DNA from: Roseovarius aestuarii
GTDB lineage: Bacteria; Pseudomonadota; Alphaproteobacteria; Rhodobacterales; Rhodobacteraceae
DNA: 64,000 nucleotides
Direction: 5' to 3'
NCBI RefSeq assembly: GCF_019966515.1
Contig: NZ_JAIMIB010000009.1
Span: 62,001 to 126,000, forward strand
The translations under genes and the position numbers were made by a program. How positions within the stretch are numbered: position 1 is the first letter of the stretch; each line of letters opens with the position of its first letter. The notes under the pieces are model-generated. The model ran no database searches. It worked only from the letters and a program-made list of their open reading frames with translations, and had not been told where the DNA came from. Shown here one piece after another: positions 37,864 to 45,941 of this stretch.

Positions 37864-38748
37864 TCAGCTTGGGCGGATGCCCCTAAGCCGCTCGGATCGG
37901 CGGCGCAGCAACTCGACCGTTGTCAGCAGGCAGATCGAGATCACCACGAGGATCGTTGCGACCGCCAGAATGGTCGGGCTGATCTGTTCACGCAGCCCGG
38001 TGAACATCTGCCACGGCAGGGTTTTCTGGCTTGCGGAGCCCACGAAAAGCACCACCACCACCTCGTCAAACGATGTGATGAAAGCGAACAAGCCACCCGA
38101 AATCACGCCCGGCAGAATGAGCGGCATCTGCACCTTGAAGAAGGTTGTCACCGGATCGGCCCCCATATTGGCCGCCGCGCGGGTCAGCGACCGGTCAAAG
38201 CCCACCAGCGTTGCGGTCACCGTGATGATCACGAAGGGAATGCCCAGAACCGCATGCGCCAGAACGACTTTCACGTAGCCCACGAAGTTCTTGTTCATCC
38301 CCAGCGTGCCTTCGAGGAAGTTGCCGACCTGGCTGTAGAAGAAGAACATACCCGTAGCCGAAATGATCAGCGGCACGATCATCGGCGAAATCAGGATCGC
38401 CATGATCGCCCGCCGGAACGGTACGTGGCTCTGGCTGAGGCCGATGGCCGCAAGCGTCCCCAGCGACACCGATATTACGGTCGCAATCGGAGCGATGATC
38501 AGCGAGTTCTTGAAACTGCGCTGCCATTCGTTGTTGTTCCAGAAGTCCCGGTAGTGTTTCAGCGAATAGCCTTCGGGATCAAACCGCAGCATCTCAGGCG
38601 TGAAGGTAAAGAAATCCTCGGCGTTGAAGCTGAGCGGCAGCACCACAAGGATAGGTGTGATCAGGAAGATGAAGATCAGCGCGCATATTACCCGGAATGT
38701 ATAATACCAGACGCGTTGGCCGAATGTCGCATAGATTGGCAGGCTCAT
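37864..38748 (-). CDS. Polyamine-type ABC transporter permease (PotC-like)
   Basis: This inner-membrane permease of 294 residues has six hydrophobic spans and the cytoplasmic EAA loop (LTRAAANMGADPVTTFFKVQMPLILPG), in the form used by spermidine/putrescine importers. It is the last gene of a leftward operon with the PotB-like, PotD-like and PotA-like genes. The length is a little above the family average. The substrate is set by the binding protein at 40124-41215, and by context is probably a polyamine or a related amine. A strong terminator follows 18 bp downstream. Confidence 0.88.
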   Translation of the reverse strand: MSLPIYATFGQRVWYYTFRVICALIFIFLITPILVVLPLSFNAEDFFTFTPEMLRFDPEGYSLKHYRDFWNNNEWQRSFKNSLIIAPIATVISVSLGTLAAIGLSQSHVPFRRAIMAILISPMIVPLIISATGMFFFYSQVGNFLEGTLGMNKNFVGYVKVVLAHAVLGIPFVIITVTATLVGFDRSLTRAAANMGADPVTTFFKVQMPLILPGVISGGLFAFITSFDEVVVVLFVGSASQKTLPWQMFTGLREQISPTILAVATILVVISICLLTTVELLRRRSERLRGIRPS

Positions 38749-38754
38749 GTCGCG

Positions 38755-40026
38755 TTACCCCAGTTTAACATTGTCGATGCCCACAATCTTGTCATAGGCC
38801 CAATAGAGGATCAGCACGACCACCAGCAGGATCGTCCCCAACGCGGCCGCAAGACCCCAGTTGAGTGAGCTTGAGATGTGATACGCGATCCGGTTCGAGA
38901 TGAAGACACCCTTGGTGCCACCGACGATTTCGGGCGTGATGTAGTAGCCAATCGCCAGAATGAAGACGAGTATCGAGCCCGCGCCGATGCCCGGAATGGA
39001 TTGCGGGAAATAGACCCGCCAGAACGAAGTCCAATCGGTTGCACCCAATGATTTTGCGGCGCGCACATAGGTCGGGTTGATCGTCTGCATCACCGAATAC
39101 ATCGGCAGGATCATAAAGGGCAGCAGGATGTGGGTCATTGCCACGATCGTGCCGAACTGGTTGTTGATGATGATCAGCCGGTTGGCATCATCCACCAGCC
39201 CGATCCAGACCAGCACGTCGTTAATCACCCCTTGCTGTTGCAGCATCACCTTCCACGCGGACGTCCGCACCAGAAGCGACGTCCAGAAGGGCAGCAACAC
39301 GAGGATCATGAGCAGGTTCGCCTTGGCGGCCGGCAGGTTCGCCAGAATCCATGCCACCGGATACCCCAGAAGAATGCACGAGCCCATGATCACCAGCGAC
39401 ATGATCAGGGTGCGGATGAACAACTTGATCAGGATCTGCTTGTTCTCGGGCTGGGCCTGGATGCCGTCCGGGGTTTTTTGCATGTCGATCGCATTCAGGA
39501 AATACCCGTTGGTAATCGCCCCCGAATGCGTCTGGATCGTTTTCCAGGTTTCGATATCGCCCCAGCCATCATGCAGCTCAAGGAACTTCTCCTTGAACGG
39601 CGCATCGGCTACGGGATCCCATTTCTTGATCGTGCGGCCCGATTTGCGGAACATCGAGGCAATGCCGGTTTGCTCGTAGTTCAGCCGCGTGGCCAGCTTC
39701 GTGTGCTGCTTGGCGTTTACGGCGATAACCATGTCGCGTGCGAGCGCATCATAGACATCTTCGCCGGGCAATTCGCCGCTTGAAGCGTCCCACGCGGCCA
39801 GCAGAGGCACGGTTTCCGGCAAGGTATTCTGCACGATGTCGTTCTCGACCGAGCGGGACAACATGCTGATGATCGGAACAATGAACGAAATCAGCACGAA
39901 GATAAGCAGTGGTGCAATCAACAACAGTGCGCGGATTTTCTGCACCCTGAGAGCTTTGGCCAGACTGCGTTTTAGCGGTGTACCGTCTGCGGCCAATACA
40001 GGGCCGGTATCTGCAGTGTCACTCAT
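38755..40026 (-). CDS. Polyamine-type ABC transporter permease (PotB-like), extended
   Basis: This is the second permease of the importer, with 423 residues. The C-terminal 220 residues form the usual PotB core with the EAA loop (YVRAAKSLGATDWTSFWRVYFPQS). Between the first membrane helix (about 33-56) and the second (about 206-228) lies a hydrophilic stretch of some 150 residues. It would be periplasmic and is absent from the classic PotB of about 285 residues. It includes LNYEQTGIASMFRKSGR and FKEKFLELHDGWGDIE. I use the ATG at 40026, with GGGGAT before it. It is 6 bp from the PotC-like gene. Confidence 0.86.
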   Translation of the reverse strand: MSDTADTGPVLAADGTPLKRSLAKALRVQKIRALLLIAPLLIFVLISFIVPIISMLSRSVENDIVQNTLPETVPLLAAWDASSGELPGEDVYDALARDMVIAVNAKQHTKLATRLNYEQTGIASMFRKSGRTIKKWDPVADAPFKEKFLELHDGWGDIETWKTIQTHSGAITNGYFLNAIDMQKTPDGIQAQPENKQILIKLFIRTLIMSLVIMGSCILLGYPVAWILANLPAAKANLLMILVLLPFWTSLLVRTSAWKVMLQQQGVINDVLVWIGLVDDANRLIIINNQFGTIVAMTHILLPFMILPMYSVMQTINPTYVRAAKSLGATDWTSFWRVYFPQSIPGIGAGSILVFILAIGYYITPEIVGGTKGVFISNRIAYHISSSLNWGLAAALGTILLVVVLILYWAYDKIVGIDNVKLG

Positions 40027-40078
40027 GTCATCCCCGTCGGTTTTCTTGTTCAGGTCCACACCGGTTCAGGTATGGGCA

Positions 40079-40107
40079 GGGAAGGGGCAGACAGGCCGCC
40101 CCCTCCC
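40079..40107 (-). terminator. Intercistronic hairpin between the binding-protein and permease genes
   Basis: GGGAAGGGGC (40079-40088) pairs with GCCCCCTCCC (40098-40107), with one mismatch and a 9-base loop. No long T-run follows on the minus strand, so it more likely blocks 3' exonucleases and keeps the binding-protein message abundant. Such hairpins are common after solute-binding protein genes. Confidence 0.5.
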
Positions 40108-40123
40108 GTAGATTTCAACCGGC

Positions 40124-41215
40124 TTATTGTGCCAGCCACGCCTGGAATTTGGCGTCGATGTCGTCGCGGTAATCTGCCCAGAATTCGTAGTTATAGAGGA
40201 ACGTGTTCTTGGCGTTTTCCGGGTCGGTCGGCATGTGCGGCGCCATGTCGATACCCAGTTCCGCGTGCTTGCCGACCAGCGGTGCCGACGACTTGCGTGC
40301 CGGGCCATAGCTGATCCACTTGGCCTGATCCGCCAGACGCTGGGTGTCGGTCGCGAACATGATGTAGTCCAGCGCACGGGCCTTACGCTCGTCGCTCAGA
40401 CCGGCAGGAATGATCCAGCCGTCAAGGTCAAACACCTGCGCGTCCCACAGCATGCCCACGGGCTGCTTCTGTTCTTCGATCACGCTGAACAGGCGGCCGT
40501 TATAGGTGGACCCCATGACAACTTCGCCGTCCGCCAGAAGTTGCGGCGTGTCAGCACCTGCCGACCACCAGACAACCTGGTCTTTGATCGAGTCCAGCTT
40601 GGCCAGCGCCTGATCCTGACCTTCCGGCGTTGCCAGAACGTCGTAGACGTCATCCTTTGCGACACCGTCACAGATCAGCGCCCATTCCATGTTGTTGATC
40701 GGACGCTTTTCAAGCGAACGCTTGCCCGGATAGGCATCCAGATCGAAGACTGCGCAGACATCGGTCGGCGCGTTGTCACCCACCAGATCGGTGCGATAAC
40801 CGAAAGTGGTTGAATAGACGATCTGCGGGATGAAGCAGTCGCCAACCAGCAGTTCACCGAAATCTTCCGAAGCAGGCGTGCCGTCGGGTGCTGGTGCCAG
40901 CATCGTATCGGGGTCGATTTCCATGGCCAGACCTTCGTCGCACAGGCGAAGCGCATCCGCGGCGACCACGTCAACCACATCCCAGGTGATGTTATCAGCT
41001 TCGGCCATCGCCCGCAGCTTTGCCACGGCTTCTGCCGAGCTGTCATCGTTGATGATGGTGACACCGCTCTTTTCCGAATACGGATCATGATAGGCATTCT
41101 TTTGCGACTTCGAATAGGCACCGCCCCATGACACGATGGTCATTTCCTGGGCCGCCGCCGCACCTGCAGCGACAGTTAGCGCCGTCGTGGCAAGTAGAAT
41201 TTTGGTAAGTTTCAT
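40124..41215 (-). CDS. Polyamine-type periplasmic binding protein (PotD/PotF-like)
   Basis: This 363-residue solute-binding protein has a clear signal peptide (cleavage near AAA-QEM), then EMTIVSWGGAYSKSQ, the usual opening strand and loop of PotD-like proteins. The middle has VVWWSAGADTPQLLADGEV and the late part SYGPARKS. I use the ATG at 41215, 8 bases after AGGGAG. It captures the substrate for the PotABC-like importer. Polyamines are the likely ligands, but some relatives bind other amines, so the exact ligand is open. Confidence 0.86.
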   Translation of the reverse strand: MKLTKILLATTALTVAAGAAAAQEMTIVSWGGAYSKSQKNAYHDPYSEKSGVTIINDDSSAEAVAKLRAMAEADNITWDVVDVVAADALRLCDEGLAMEIDPDTMLAPAPDGTPASEDFGELLVGDCFIPQIVYSTTFGYRTDLVGDNAPTDVCAVFDLDAYPGKRSLEKRPINNMEWALICDGVAKDDVYDVLATPEGQDQALAKLDSIKDQVVWWSAGADTPQLLADGEVVMGSTYNGRLFSVIEEQKQPVGMLWDAQVFDLDGWIIPAGLSDERKARALDYIMFATDTQRLADQAKWISYGPARKSSAPLVGKHAELGIDMAPHMPTDPENAKNTFLYNYEFWADYRDDIDAKFQAWLAQ

Positions 41216-41322
41216 ACTCATTTCTCCCTAAGAGTGCCCGTTAGCTACATTTCGGAGTCCCTGTCACGGGCGTTACAGTCGGAACTCGCTGTTCACCGCG
41301 CCAGTTTCAGGCGCGATATTCC

Positions 41323-42423
41323 TTATGCCTCAAGTGCCCGGCAATCCTGCGGAAGCCACCCGATATCGATCTGAGTGCCCGGCTCAAGCCGAACCTGATC
41401 CGGCGCGTTCCGGGTCTTGACGATGAACTCATCATTTCCGGCCACACGCAGGCGTGTGCGAAAGATGTCTCCCATATAGATGAATTCCAGCACTTCGGCC
41501 TTCAGCGTATGAGCACCTTGCTGCAAGCGGTCCTTGTTAAACTCGACCCGCTCGGGCCGGATCGACACACGGGTGCGTTCGCCAACTTGGCTGACATTGA
41601 CCGGTTTGCAGTCGATCACTTCGCCATCATCCAACTCGACCAGCGCCTGATCACCCTTGATCTCTTTCAGTGTCCCCATCAGCGTGTTGTTCTCACCAAT
41701 GAACTGCGCCACGAAACTGTTATCTGGCTCTTCATAAAGCTGATCGGGCGGTGCAATCTGCTGGATGCGGCCATCGTCGAACACAGCGACGCGATCAGAC
41801 ATCGTCAACGCCTCGGTCTGGTCGTGGGTCACGTAAACCGTGGTGATGCCCAGGCTATGCGCCAGATTGGTGATTTCGAATTGCATCTTCTCACGCAGCT
41901 GCTTGTCAAGCGCACCGAGTGGTTCGTCCATCAAAACCAGCTCTGGCTCAAAGACCAGCGCGCGGGCCAGCGCGATACGCTGCTGCTGGCCGCCCGAAAG
42001 CTGCGCCGGACGACGCCCGCCAAAGGCCCCCATCTCGACCATATCAAGCGCCCGCTTCACCTTGGCTTCGCGATCGGACTTACCGATCTTGCGCACTTCC
42101 AGCGGAAAGCTCAGATTTTCGGCAATGGTCATATGCGGAAACAGAGCATAGTTCTGAAAGACCATGCCGATGCCGCGCTTGTGCGGCGGGATGTTGTTGA
42201 TCTCTTTCCCGTCCAGACGAATTTCGCCGTGGGTCGCGGTCTCGAACCCTGCCAGCATCATCAGACAAGTGGTCTTACCCGACCCCGACGGCCCCAGCAT
42301 TGTCAGAAATTCGCCCTTCGGCAGCGAGAGGTTGAGATCTTTTACAACAAGCGTTTCGCCGTCATAACTCTTTTGCACACGTTCAAATTCAACGAACGCA
42401 TCGTTGCTTCTTGGCTCTGCCAA
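41323..42423 (-). CDS. Polyamine-type ABC transporter ATPase (PotA-like)
   Basis: This is the ATPase of the first importer. The protein is 366 residues from the TTG at 42423, preceded by AGGGAG at good spacing; an ATG at 42501 would add 26 residues that do not look family-like. It has Walker A GPSGSGKTT, Q-loop, signature LSGGQQQR, Walker B VLMDEP, and a C-terminal TOBE regulatory domain (about 280-360). Genes for the binding protein and two permeases follow. The promoter is probably in the 213-bp region upstream, which contains a perfect 11-bp inverted repeat. Confidence 0.88.
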   Translation of the reverse strand: MAEPRSNDAFVEFERVQKSYDGETLVVKDLNLSLPKGEFLTMLGPSGSGKTTCLMMLAGFETATHGEIRLDGKEINNIPPHKRGIGMVFQNYALFPHMTIAENLSFPLEVRKIGKSDREAKVKRALDMVEMGAFGGRRPAQLSGGQQQRIALARALVFEPELVLMDEPLGALDKQLREKMQFEITNLAHSLGITTVYVTHDQTEALTMSDRVAVFDDGRIQQIAPPDQLYEEPDNSFVAQFIGENNTLMGTLKEIKGDQALVELDDGEVIDCKPVNVSQVGERTRVSIRPERVEFNKDRLQQGAHTLKAEVLEFIYMGDIFRTRLRVAGNDEFIVKTRNAPDQVRLEPGTQIDIGWLPQDCRALEA

Positions 42424-42542
42424 TTCGAGCTCCCTGTCTTTTTTGTTCGCGGCTTTTCCGCGTTCGGACCGAACTAAACCGACAAACTCGCTGCAATGCA
42501 AGCTCAGCGCGGCAATTTTCGCCGAATATGCGACGGCCTGAG

Positions 42543-42580
42543 GAATTTCATCACTTTCGTGGTTTGAGATGATGAAATTC
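42543..42580. promoter_or_regulatory. 11-bp inverted repeat upstream of the PotA-like gene
   Basis: GAATTTCATCA (42543-42553) and TGATGAAATTC (42570-42580) form a perfect inverted repeat with a 16-base spacer, 120 bp upstream of the ATPase start and 56 bp after the transaminase stop. There is no T-run on either side, so an operator for the importer is more likely than a terminator. The regulator is unknown; the Lrp protein encoded at 44119 is a candidate. Confidence 0.45.
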
Positions 42581-42636
42581 GTAATTTAATCGGCGCGGCC
42601 GACGCAGGTTCTCATCGCTGATTCGTCTAAGTTCGC

Positions 42637-44007
42637 CTATCCGAGGACGGATTTGACCGCTCTTTGAGTTTTTTCGGATATTTCGTCGGCTTCATCTCGG
42701 GTCAGGCAGAAGGGTGGCGCGAATCCAAGGATATCACCCTGTGGCATTGCTCGCCCGATGACGCCTTCGGCGGCCAGGGCTGCGGCGATTTGCGGGCCAA
42801 CCTTCTCGGCCGCGTCGAAAAAACTTCTAGTTTCTCTGTCTTTCACAAATTCTATCGCACAAAGCATTCCTTCGCCGCGCACCTCGCCGACATGGGGATG
42901 ATCCTGCAATGCCTCGGACATGGTTTTCTTCAGATAACCGCCCGTTTCCCGATTATTGGCAATCAGGTCCAACTGGTCCAGAAGCTTCAGGTTGGCAACA
43001 CCCGCCGCCGCCCCGATAGGATGCGCCGAATAGGTCCAGCCATGGCCGATGGGTCCGTTTTCATCGGTGCCCTGTTCCAGCACCTTCCACATTTTCTCGC
43101 TCACGATCGAGCCCGAAAGTGGCGCATAGGCCGACGTCAGCCCCTTGGCGATGGTAATGAGATCCGCCTCGATCCCATAATGATCGCAGCCCATCATCGT
43201 GCCCAGGCGACCAAACCCGGTCACGACCTCATCGGCCACCAGCAGGATATCGTGCTTTTTCAGCACCGCCTGAATCGCGGGCCAGTACCCCTCGGGCGGC
43301 GGTACGATCCCGCCCGTGCCCAGCACCGGCTCGCCGATGAAGGCCGCGATGGAGTCAGCGCCTTCACGCTCGATCAGCGCCTCAAGCTCCGCTGTGCAAT
43401 GGGCGACGAACTGTTCCTCGCTCTGGCTCTGATCTGCGCGGCGGAAATAATACGGCGCCTCGGTATGCACGACCTGCGCCAGCGGCAGGTCGAATTTCTT
43501 GTGAAACAGCTCAAGCCCGGTCAGCGACCCGGTCATCAGGCCCGACCCATGATAGCCGCGCCAGCGCGAGATGATCTTTTTCTTCTCAGGCCGCCCGAGG
43601 ATGTTGTTGTAATACCAGATCAGCTTGATGTTGGTCTCGTTCGCATCCGAGCCGCTGAGGCCGAAATAGACCTTGGACATGTTCGACGGCGCCCGATCCA
43701 GCACCATCTTGGCAAGGGTGATGCTGGCTTCGGTGCCGTGGCCAACATAGGCGTGGTAATATGCCAGTTCCTTGGCCTGTGATGCAATCGCCTCGGCGAT
43801 CTCTTCGCGGCCATAGCCCACGTTCACACAGTAAAGCCCGGCAAATGCATCGAGCAGACGCACACCGTCGCGATCCTCGATGTGGCAGCCAGACCCGCCG
43901 GTGATCACCCGGTTTTGCAGCTCTCCGCGCGCGAATTGCGCCAGATGGGTTGAGGCATGAAAAAAGTTGTCGCGATCCCATTCCGCTAGTTGGTCATTTC
44001 TCAGCAT
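42637..44007 (-). CDS. Class III (omega) aminotransferase, amine:pyruvate type
   Basis: This PLP-dependent transaminase of 456 residues belongs to subgroup III (SpuC-like, putrescine or other amine with pyruvate). The PLP lysine is in TIAKGLTSAYAPLSG; the Asp that holds the pyridine nitrogen is in LLVADEVVTGFGR. FAGLYCVNVGYGR near the N-terminus is typical of SpuC-like enzymes. It lies between the Lrp gene and the importer genes, which suggests that the imported amine is its substrate. Alternatives are the transaminases for taurine, beta-alanine or 2,4-diaminobutyrate; the last would fit the ectoine-type genes nearby. Confidence 0.8.
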   Translation of the reverse strand: MLRNDQLAEWDRDNFFHASTHLAQFARGELQNRVITGGSGCHIEDRDGVRLLDAFAGLYCVNVGYGREEIAEAIASQAKELAYYHAYVGHGTEASITLAKMVLDRAPSNMSKVYFGLSGSDANETNIKLIWYYNNILGRPEKKKIISRWRGYHGSGLMTGSLTGLELFHKKFDLPLAQVVHTEAPYYFRRADQSQSEEQFVAHCTAELEALIEREGADSIAAFIGEPVLGTGGIVPPPEGYWPAIQAVLKKHDILLVADEVVTGFGRLGTMMGCDHYGIEADLITIAKGLTSAYAPLSGSIVSEKMWKVLEQGTDENGPIGHGWTYSAHPIGAAAGVANLKLLDQLDLIANNRETGGYLKKTMSEALQDHPHVGEVRGEGMLCAIEFVKDRETRSFFDAAEKVGPQIAAALAAEGVIGRAMPQGDILGFAPPFCLTRDEADEISEKTQRAVKSVLG

Positions 44008-44091
44008 GGTCTGTCCCCATAATCACAAGTGAGTCGGTCGGCGCGAAGGTGCACCGCCCGCCCCAGATCGTGTAACTGAAGTTGCGCAGAA

Positions 44092-44112
44092 TTGCAGAAG
44101 AATCTTCTGCAA
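44092..44112. promoter_or_regulatory. 21-bp perfect palindrome upstream of the transaminase
   Basis: TTGCAGAAGA, one A, then TCTTCTGCAA make a perfect dyad. It is located 7 bp after the Lrp gene stop and 85 bp before the transaminase start. GAAGTTGC at 44078 and GCAACTTC at 44109 add an overlapping inverted repeat. This size and symmetry fit an Lrp/AsnC-type operator, and the neighbouring Lrp gene is the natural candidate. A processing hairpin is the alternative. Confidence 0.5.
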
Positions 44113-44118
44113 CTTCTA

Positions 44119-44595
44119 TCAAGTCATCAACCGATCCAGCGGCAGAGCGGCACCAGCCTTCACTTCCTTGGTCACGACATAGGTGAAATAACGCGCCAAC
44201 CCGACATCGGCGTCCAATATCGCATCCATCAGCACCTGATACACCTCGATATCCCGAACCACGACCTGCATCAGATAGTCGAACCCGCCGCCCAGTGCCC
44301 AGCAGGCCGTTACCTCGGGCTGTTTCTGCACATGCCCCTCAAAGACACGAAACGCCGCCGCCGTGTGGTCGGTCAGTTCAACCGTCACGAATACGGTCAT
44401 GACCGGGGCTAGTTTTTTCAGGCTGATCGACGCGCGGTAGCCTTCGATCACCCCCGCCTTTTCCAGTTTGCGCACGCGCTCCCAACAGGGGCTGGCGGAC
44501 AGGCCAACCTTCCCGGCCAGCTTCGCATTGGTGATCCGCCCTTGCGCCGACAGCACCCGCAAAATCGCGATATCCCGGTCATCCAGTTTCAGCAT
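44119..44595 (-). CDS. Lrp/AsnC-family regulator
   Basis: This 158-residue regulator has a winged HTH with NAKLAGKVGLSASPCWERV, then a RAM domain with GGGFDYLMQVVV. AsnC-type regulators called DoeX or AsnC are a regular part of ectoine degradation loci, and others control amine transaminases. It is the fourth gene in a leftward run, 6 bp after the C-N hydrolase gene and followed by the palindrome at 44092-44112. Its effector is not evident; an amine or amino acid derived from this pathway is likely. Confidence 0.85.
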   Translation of the reverse strand: MLKLDDRDIAILRVLSAQGRITNAKLAGKVGLSASPCWERVRKLEKAGVIEGYRASISLKKLAPVMTVFVTVELTDHTAAAFRVFEGHVQKQPEVTACWALGGGFDYLMQVVVRDIEVYQVLMDAILDADVGLARYFTYVVTKEVKAGAALPLDRLMT

Positions 44596-44601
44596 GGTAT
44601 C

Positions 44602-45363
44602 TCACAGCCCTTTGCAATCGCGTAGATAGGGCAGCCTTTCGCGCATCTTCCACACCATCTCCTGGATGATCCCGGCGCTGATCAGCACCTCATCTTGTCT
44701 GGCGACAGCCAGGTCCGAGCCATCCGGGGCCGCGATCCGGCTTCCTCCGAAGTAGGACGCGCCGTTTTCTTCGCCAGCGTGACTGGCATAAGCCAGATAG
44801 AGCCCGTTTTCGACCGCCCGCGCGGGCACCAGTTTTTCGGCAACCACGCCCCAATCCGCCCCCAATGCCGTAGGCACCAGCAGCAGGTCGGCCCCGCCCT
44901 GCGCTGCGCGCCGGACAATCTCGGGGAATTCGACCTCGTAACAGATGATCATCGCCACCCGCCAACCGCACACCTCGGCAAAGGTGATGCCATCACCCCG
45001 GCCAAAGACATCCTCTTCAAAACTTCCGGGAGCGGGCATCTGTTTTCGATGGGTGGCCAACAGCGCGCCACCGGCATCGTAAAGCGCCGCCGAATTGTAA
45101 ATCCGGTCCGGTCCACGCTCCGGATAGCCATAAGCAATCGCGCACCCGTGGCGCTGCGCCAACGCTGCCATTTTGCGCCCGAACGGGCCATCAGGCGGCT
45201 CGGCCAGCCGGTCAATCTCCGGCCCCGCATTATATCCTGAAAGGAAAAGCTCGGGACAAACCAGCAGGTCAATATCCTGCTCTTTCAGATGCTCCTCCAA
45301 CACCGCCAGCCGTTCCTGGGATGATCGACCCGCCGCAACGCACTGATAGACGCCCAGCTTCAC
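44602..45363 (-). CDS. Carbon-nitrogen hydrolase (nitrilase superfamily)
   Basis: This 253-residue hydrolase has the Glu-Lys-Cys catalytic triad: Glu in VCPELFLSGYN, Lys in THRKQMPAPGS and Cys in IICYEVEFPE. The length is that of small amidases or omega-amidases. Members of this branch hydrolyse amides such as N-carbamoylputrescine or other omega-amides; the present context, with a transaminase and an amine importer, fits an amide step in amine breakdown. It overlaps the flavin reductase gene by 4 bp. The exact substrate cannot be read from the sequence. Confidence 0.78.
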   Translation of the reverse strand: MKLGVYQCVAAGRSSQERLAVLEEHLKEQDIDLLVCPELFLSGYNAGPEIDRLAEPPDGPFGRKMAALAQRHGCAIAYGYPERGPDRIYNSAALYDAGGALLATHRKQMPAPGSFEEDVFGRGDGITFAEVCGWRVAMIICYEVEFPEIVRRAAQGGADLLLVPTALGADWGVVAEKLVPARAVENGLYLAYASHAGEENGASYFGGSRIAAPDGSDLAVARQDEVLISAGIIQEMVWKMRERLPYLRDCKGL

Positions 45364-45941
45364 GCGGTGCCCCCGGTCAGGCGCTGCGCCAGATGCCTGG
45401 CCTGTTGCAGCGCCTCTTCATGTTGCAATACATCTCCGACCTCGCGCACGCCGCAGGCCCGGATCAGCACGCGGCGCTGAAACCCTAGCTTGTCCAGCGC
45501 AGGCCCATACTGGTCCAAAAGATCGCCATAGCGTTCAACCCCTTCTCCCTGCACCTGCACCAATACGAACGCCTTGCTGCGGCCCAATCGCGAAGGGTCC
45601 TCAGCGGTCACGTAATCGGGCACAAAAAACGAAAAGAACCGGTCCAGCGCCTGTTTCAGCAGCCCGGAGATATTGCAGAAATAGATCGGCGAGGCGATCA
45701 GCACCACATCCGCCGCGGCGACCGCGTTCAGCACCGGGATCAGATCGTCCAGCAATCCGCAACCCGTGCCCCCGGTCTTGCACTGCCTGAGCCCGACGCA
45801 GCCCTGAAAGCGCAGCTCGCGCAGCGCGAAGGTCTCCACCAACGCCCCCTTACGCGCCGCCGCCTCGCAAAACACCCCGGCCAGCATGTCGCTGTTGCCC
45901 CCGGCGCGGGGGCTGCCCAGCAGGCAGGCGACGCGGGTCAT
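45360..45941 (-). CDS. NADPH-dependent FMN reductase / flavodoxin-like protein
   Basis: The 193-residue protein has a flavodoxin-type fold. The FMN phosphate loop is LLGSPRAGGNSD near the N-terminus, and ASPIYFCNISGLLKQALDRF is the family's second flavin contact. The cysteines in CVGLRQCKTGGTGC follow the iron-sulfur flavoprotein-like pattern in part. I use the ATG at 45941, which overlaps the stop of the EutB-like gene by 4 bp; the upstream frame lies over that gene. A role as a flavin supplier or quinone reductase in the pathway is inferred. Confidence 0.7.
   Translation of the reverse strand: MTRVACLLGSPRAGGNSDMLAGVFCEAAARKGALVETFALRELRFQGCVGLRQCKTGGTGCGLLDDLIPVLNAVAAADVVLIASPIYFCNISGLLKQALDRFFSFFVPDYVTAEDPSRLGRSKAFVLVQVQGEGVERYGDLLDQYGPALDKLGFQRRVLIRACGVREVGDVLQHEEALQQARHLAQRLTGGTA

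Noticed and set aside
37846-38868. Open frame of 340 codons on the plus strand over the permease genes
   Set aside because: It is a shadow of the PotC-like and PotB-like genes and is very rich in His, Arg and Gln, as such shadows are.
41509-42477. Open frame of 322 codons on the plus strand over the PotA-like gene
   Set aside because: It is antisense to a well-supported ATPase; the composition is not protein-like.
42424-42501. Longer PotA-like protein from the ATG at 42501
   Set aside because: The extra 26 residues do not match the family, while the TTG at 42423 has a good ribosome site.
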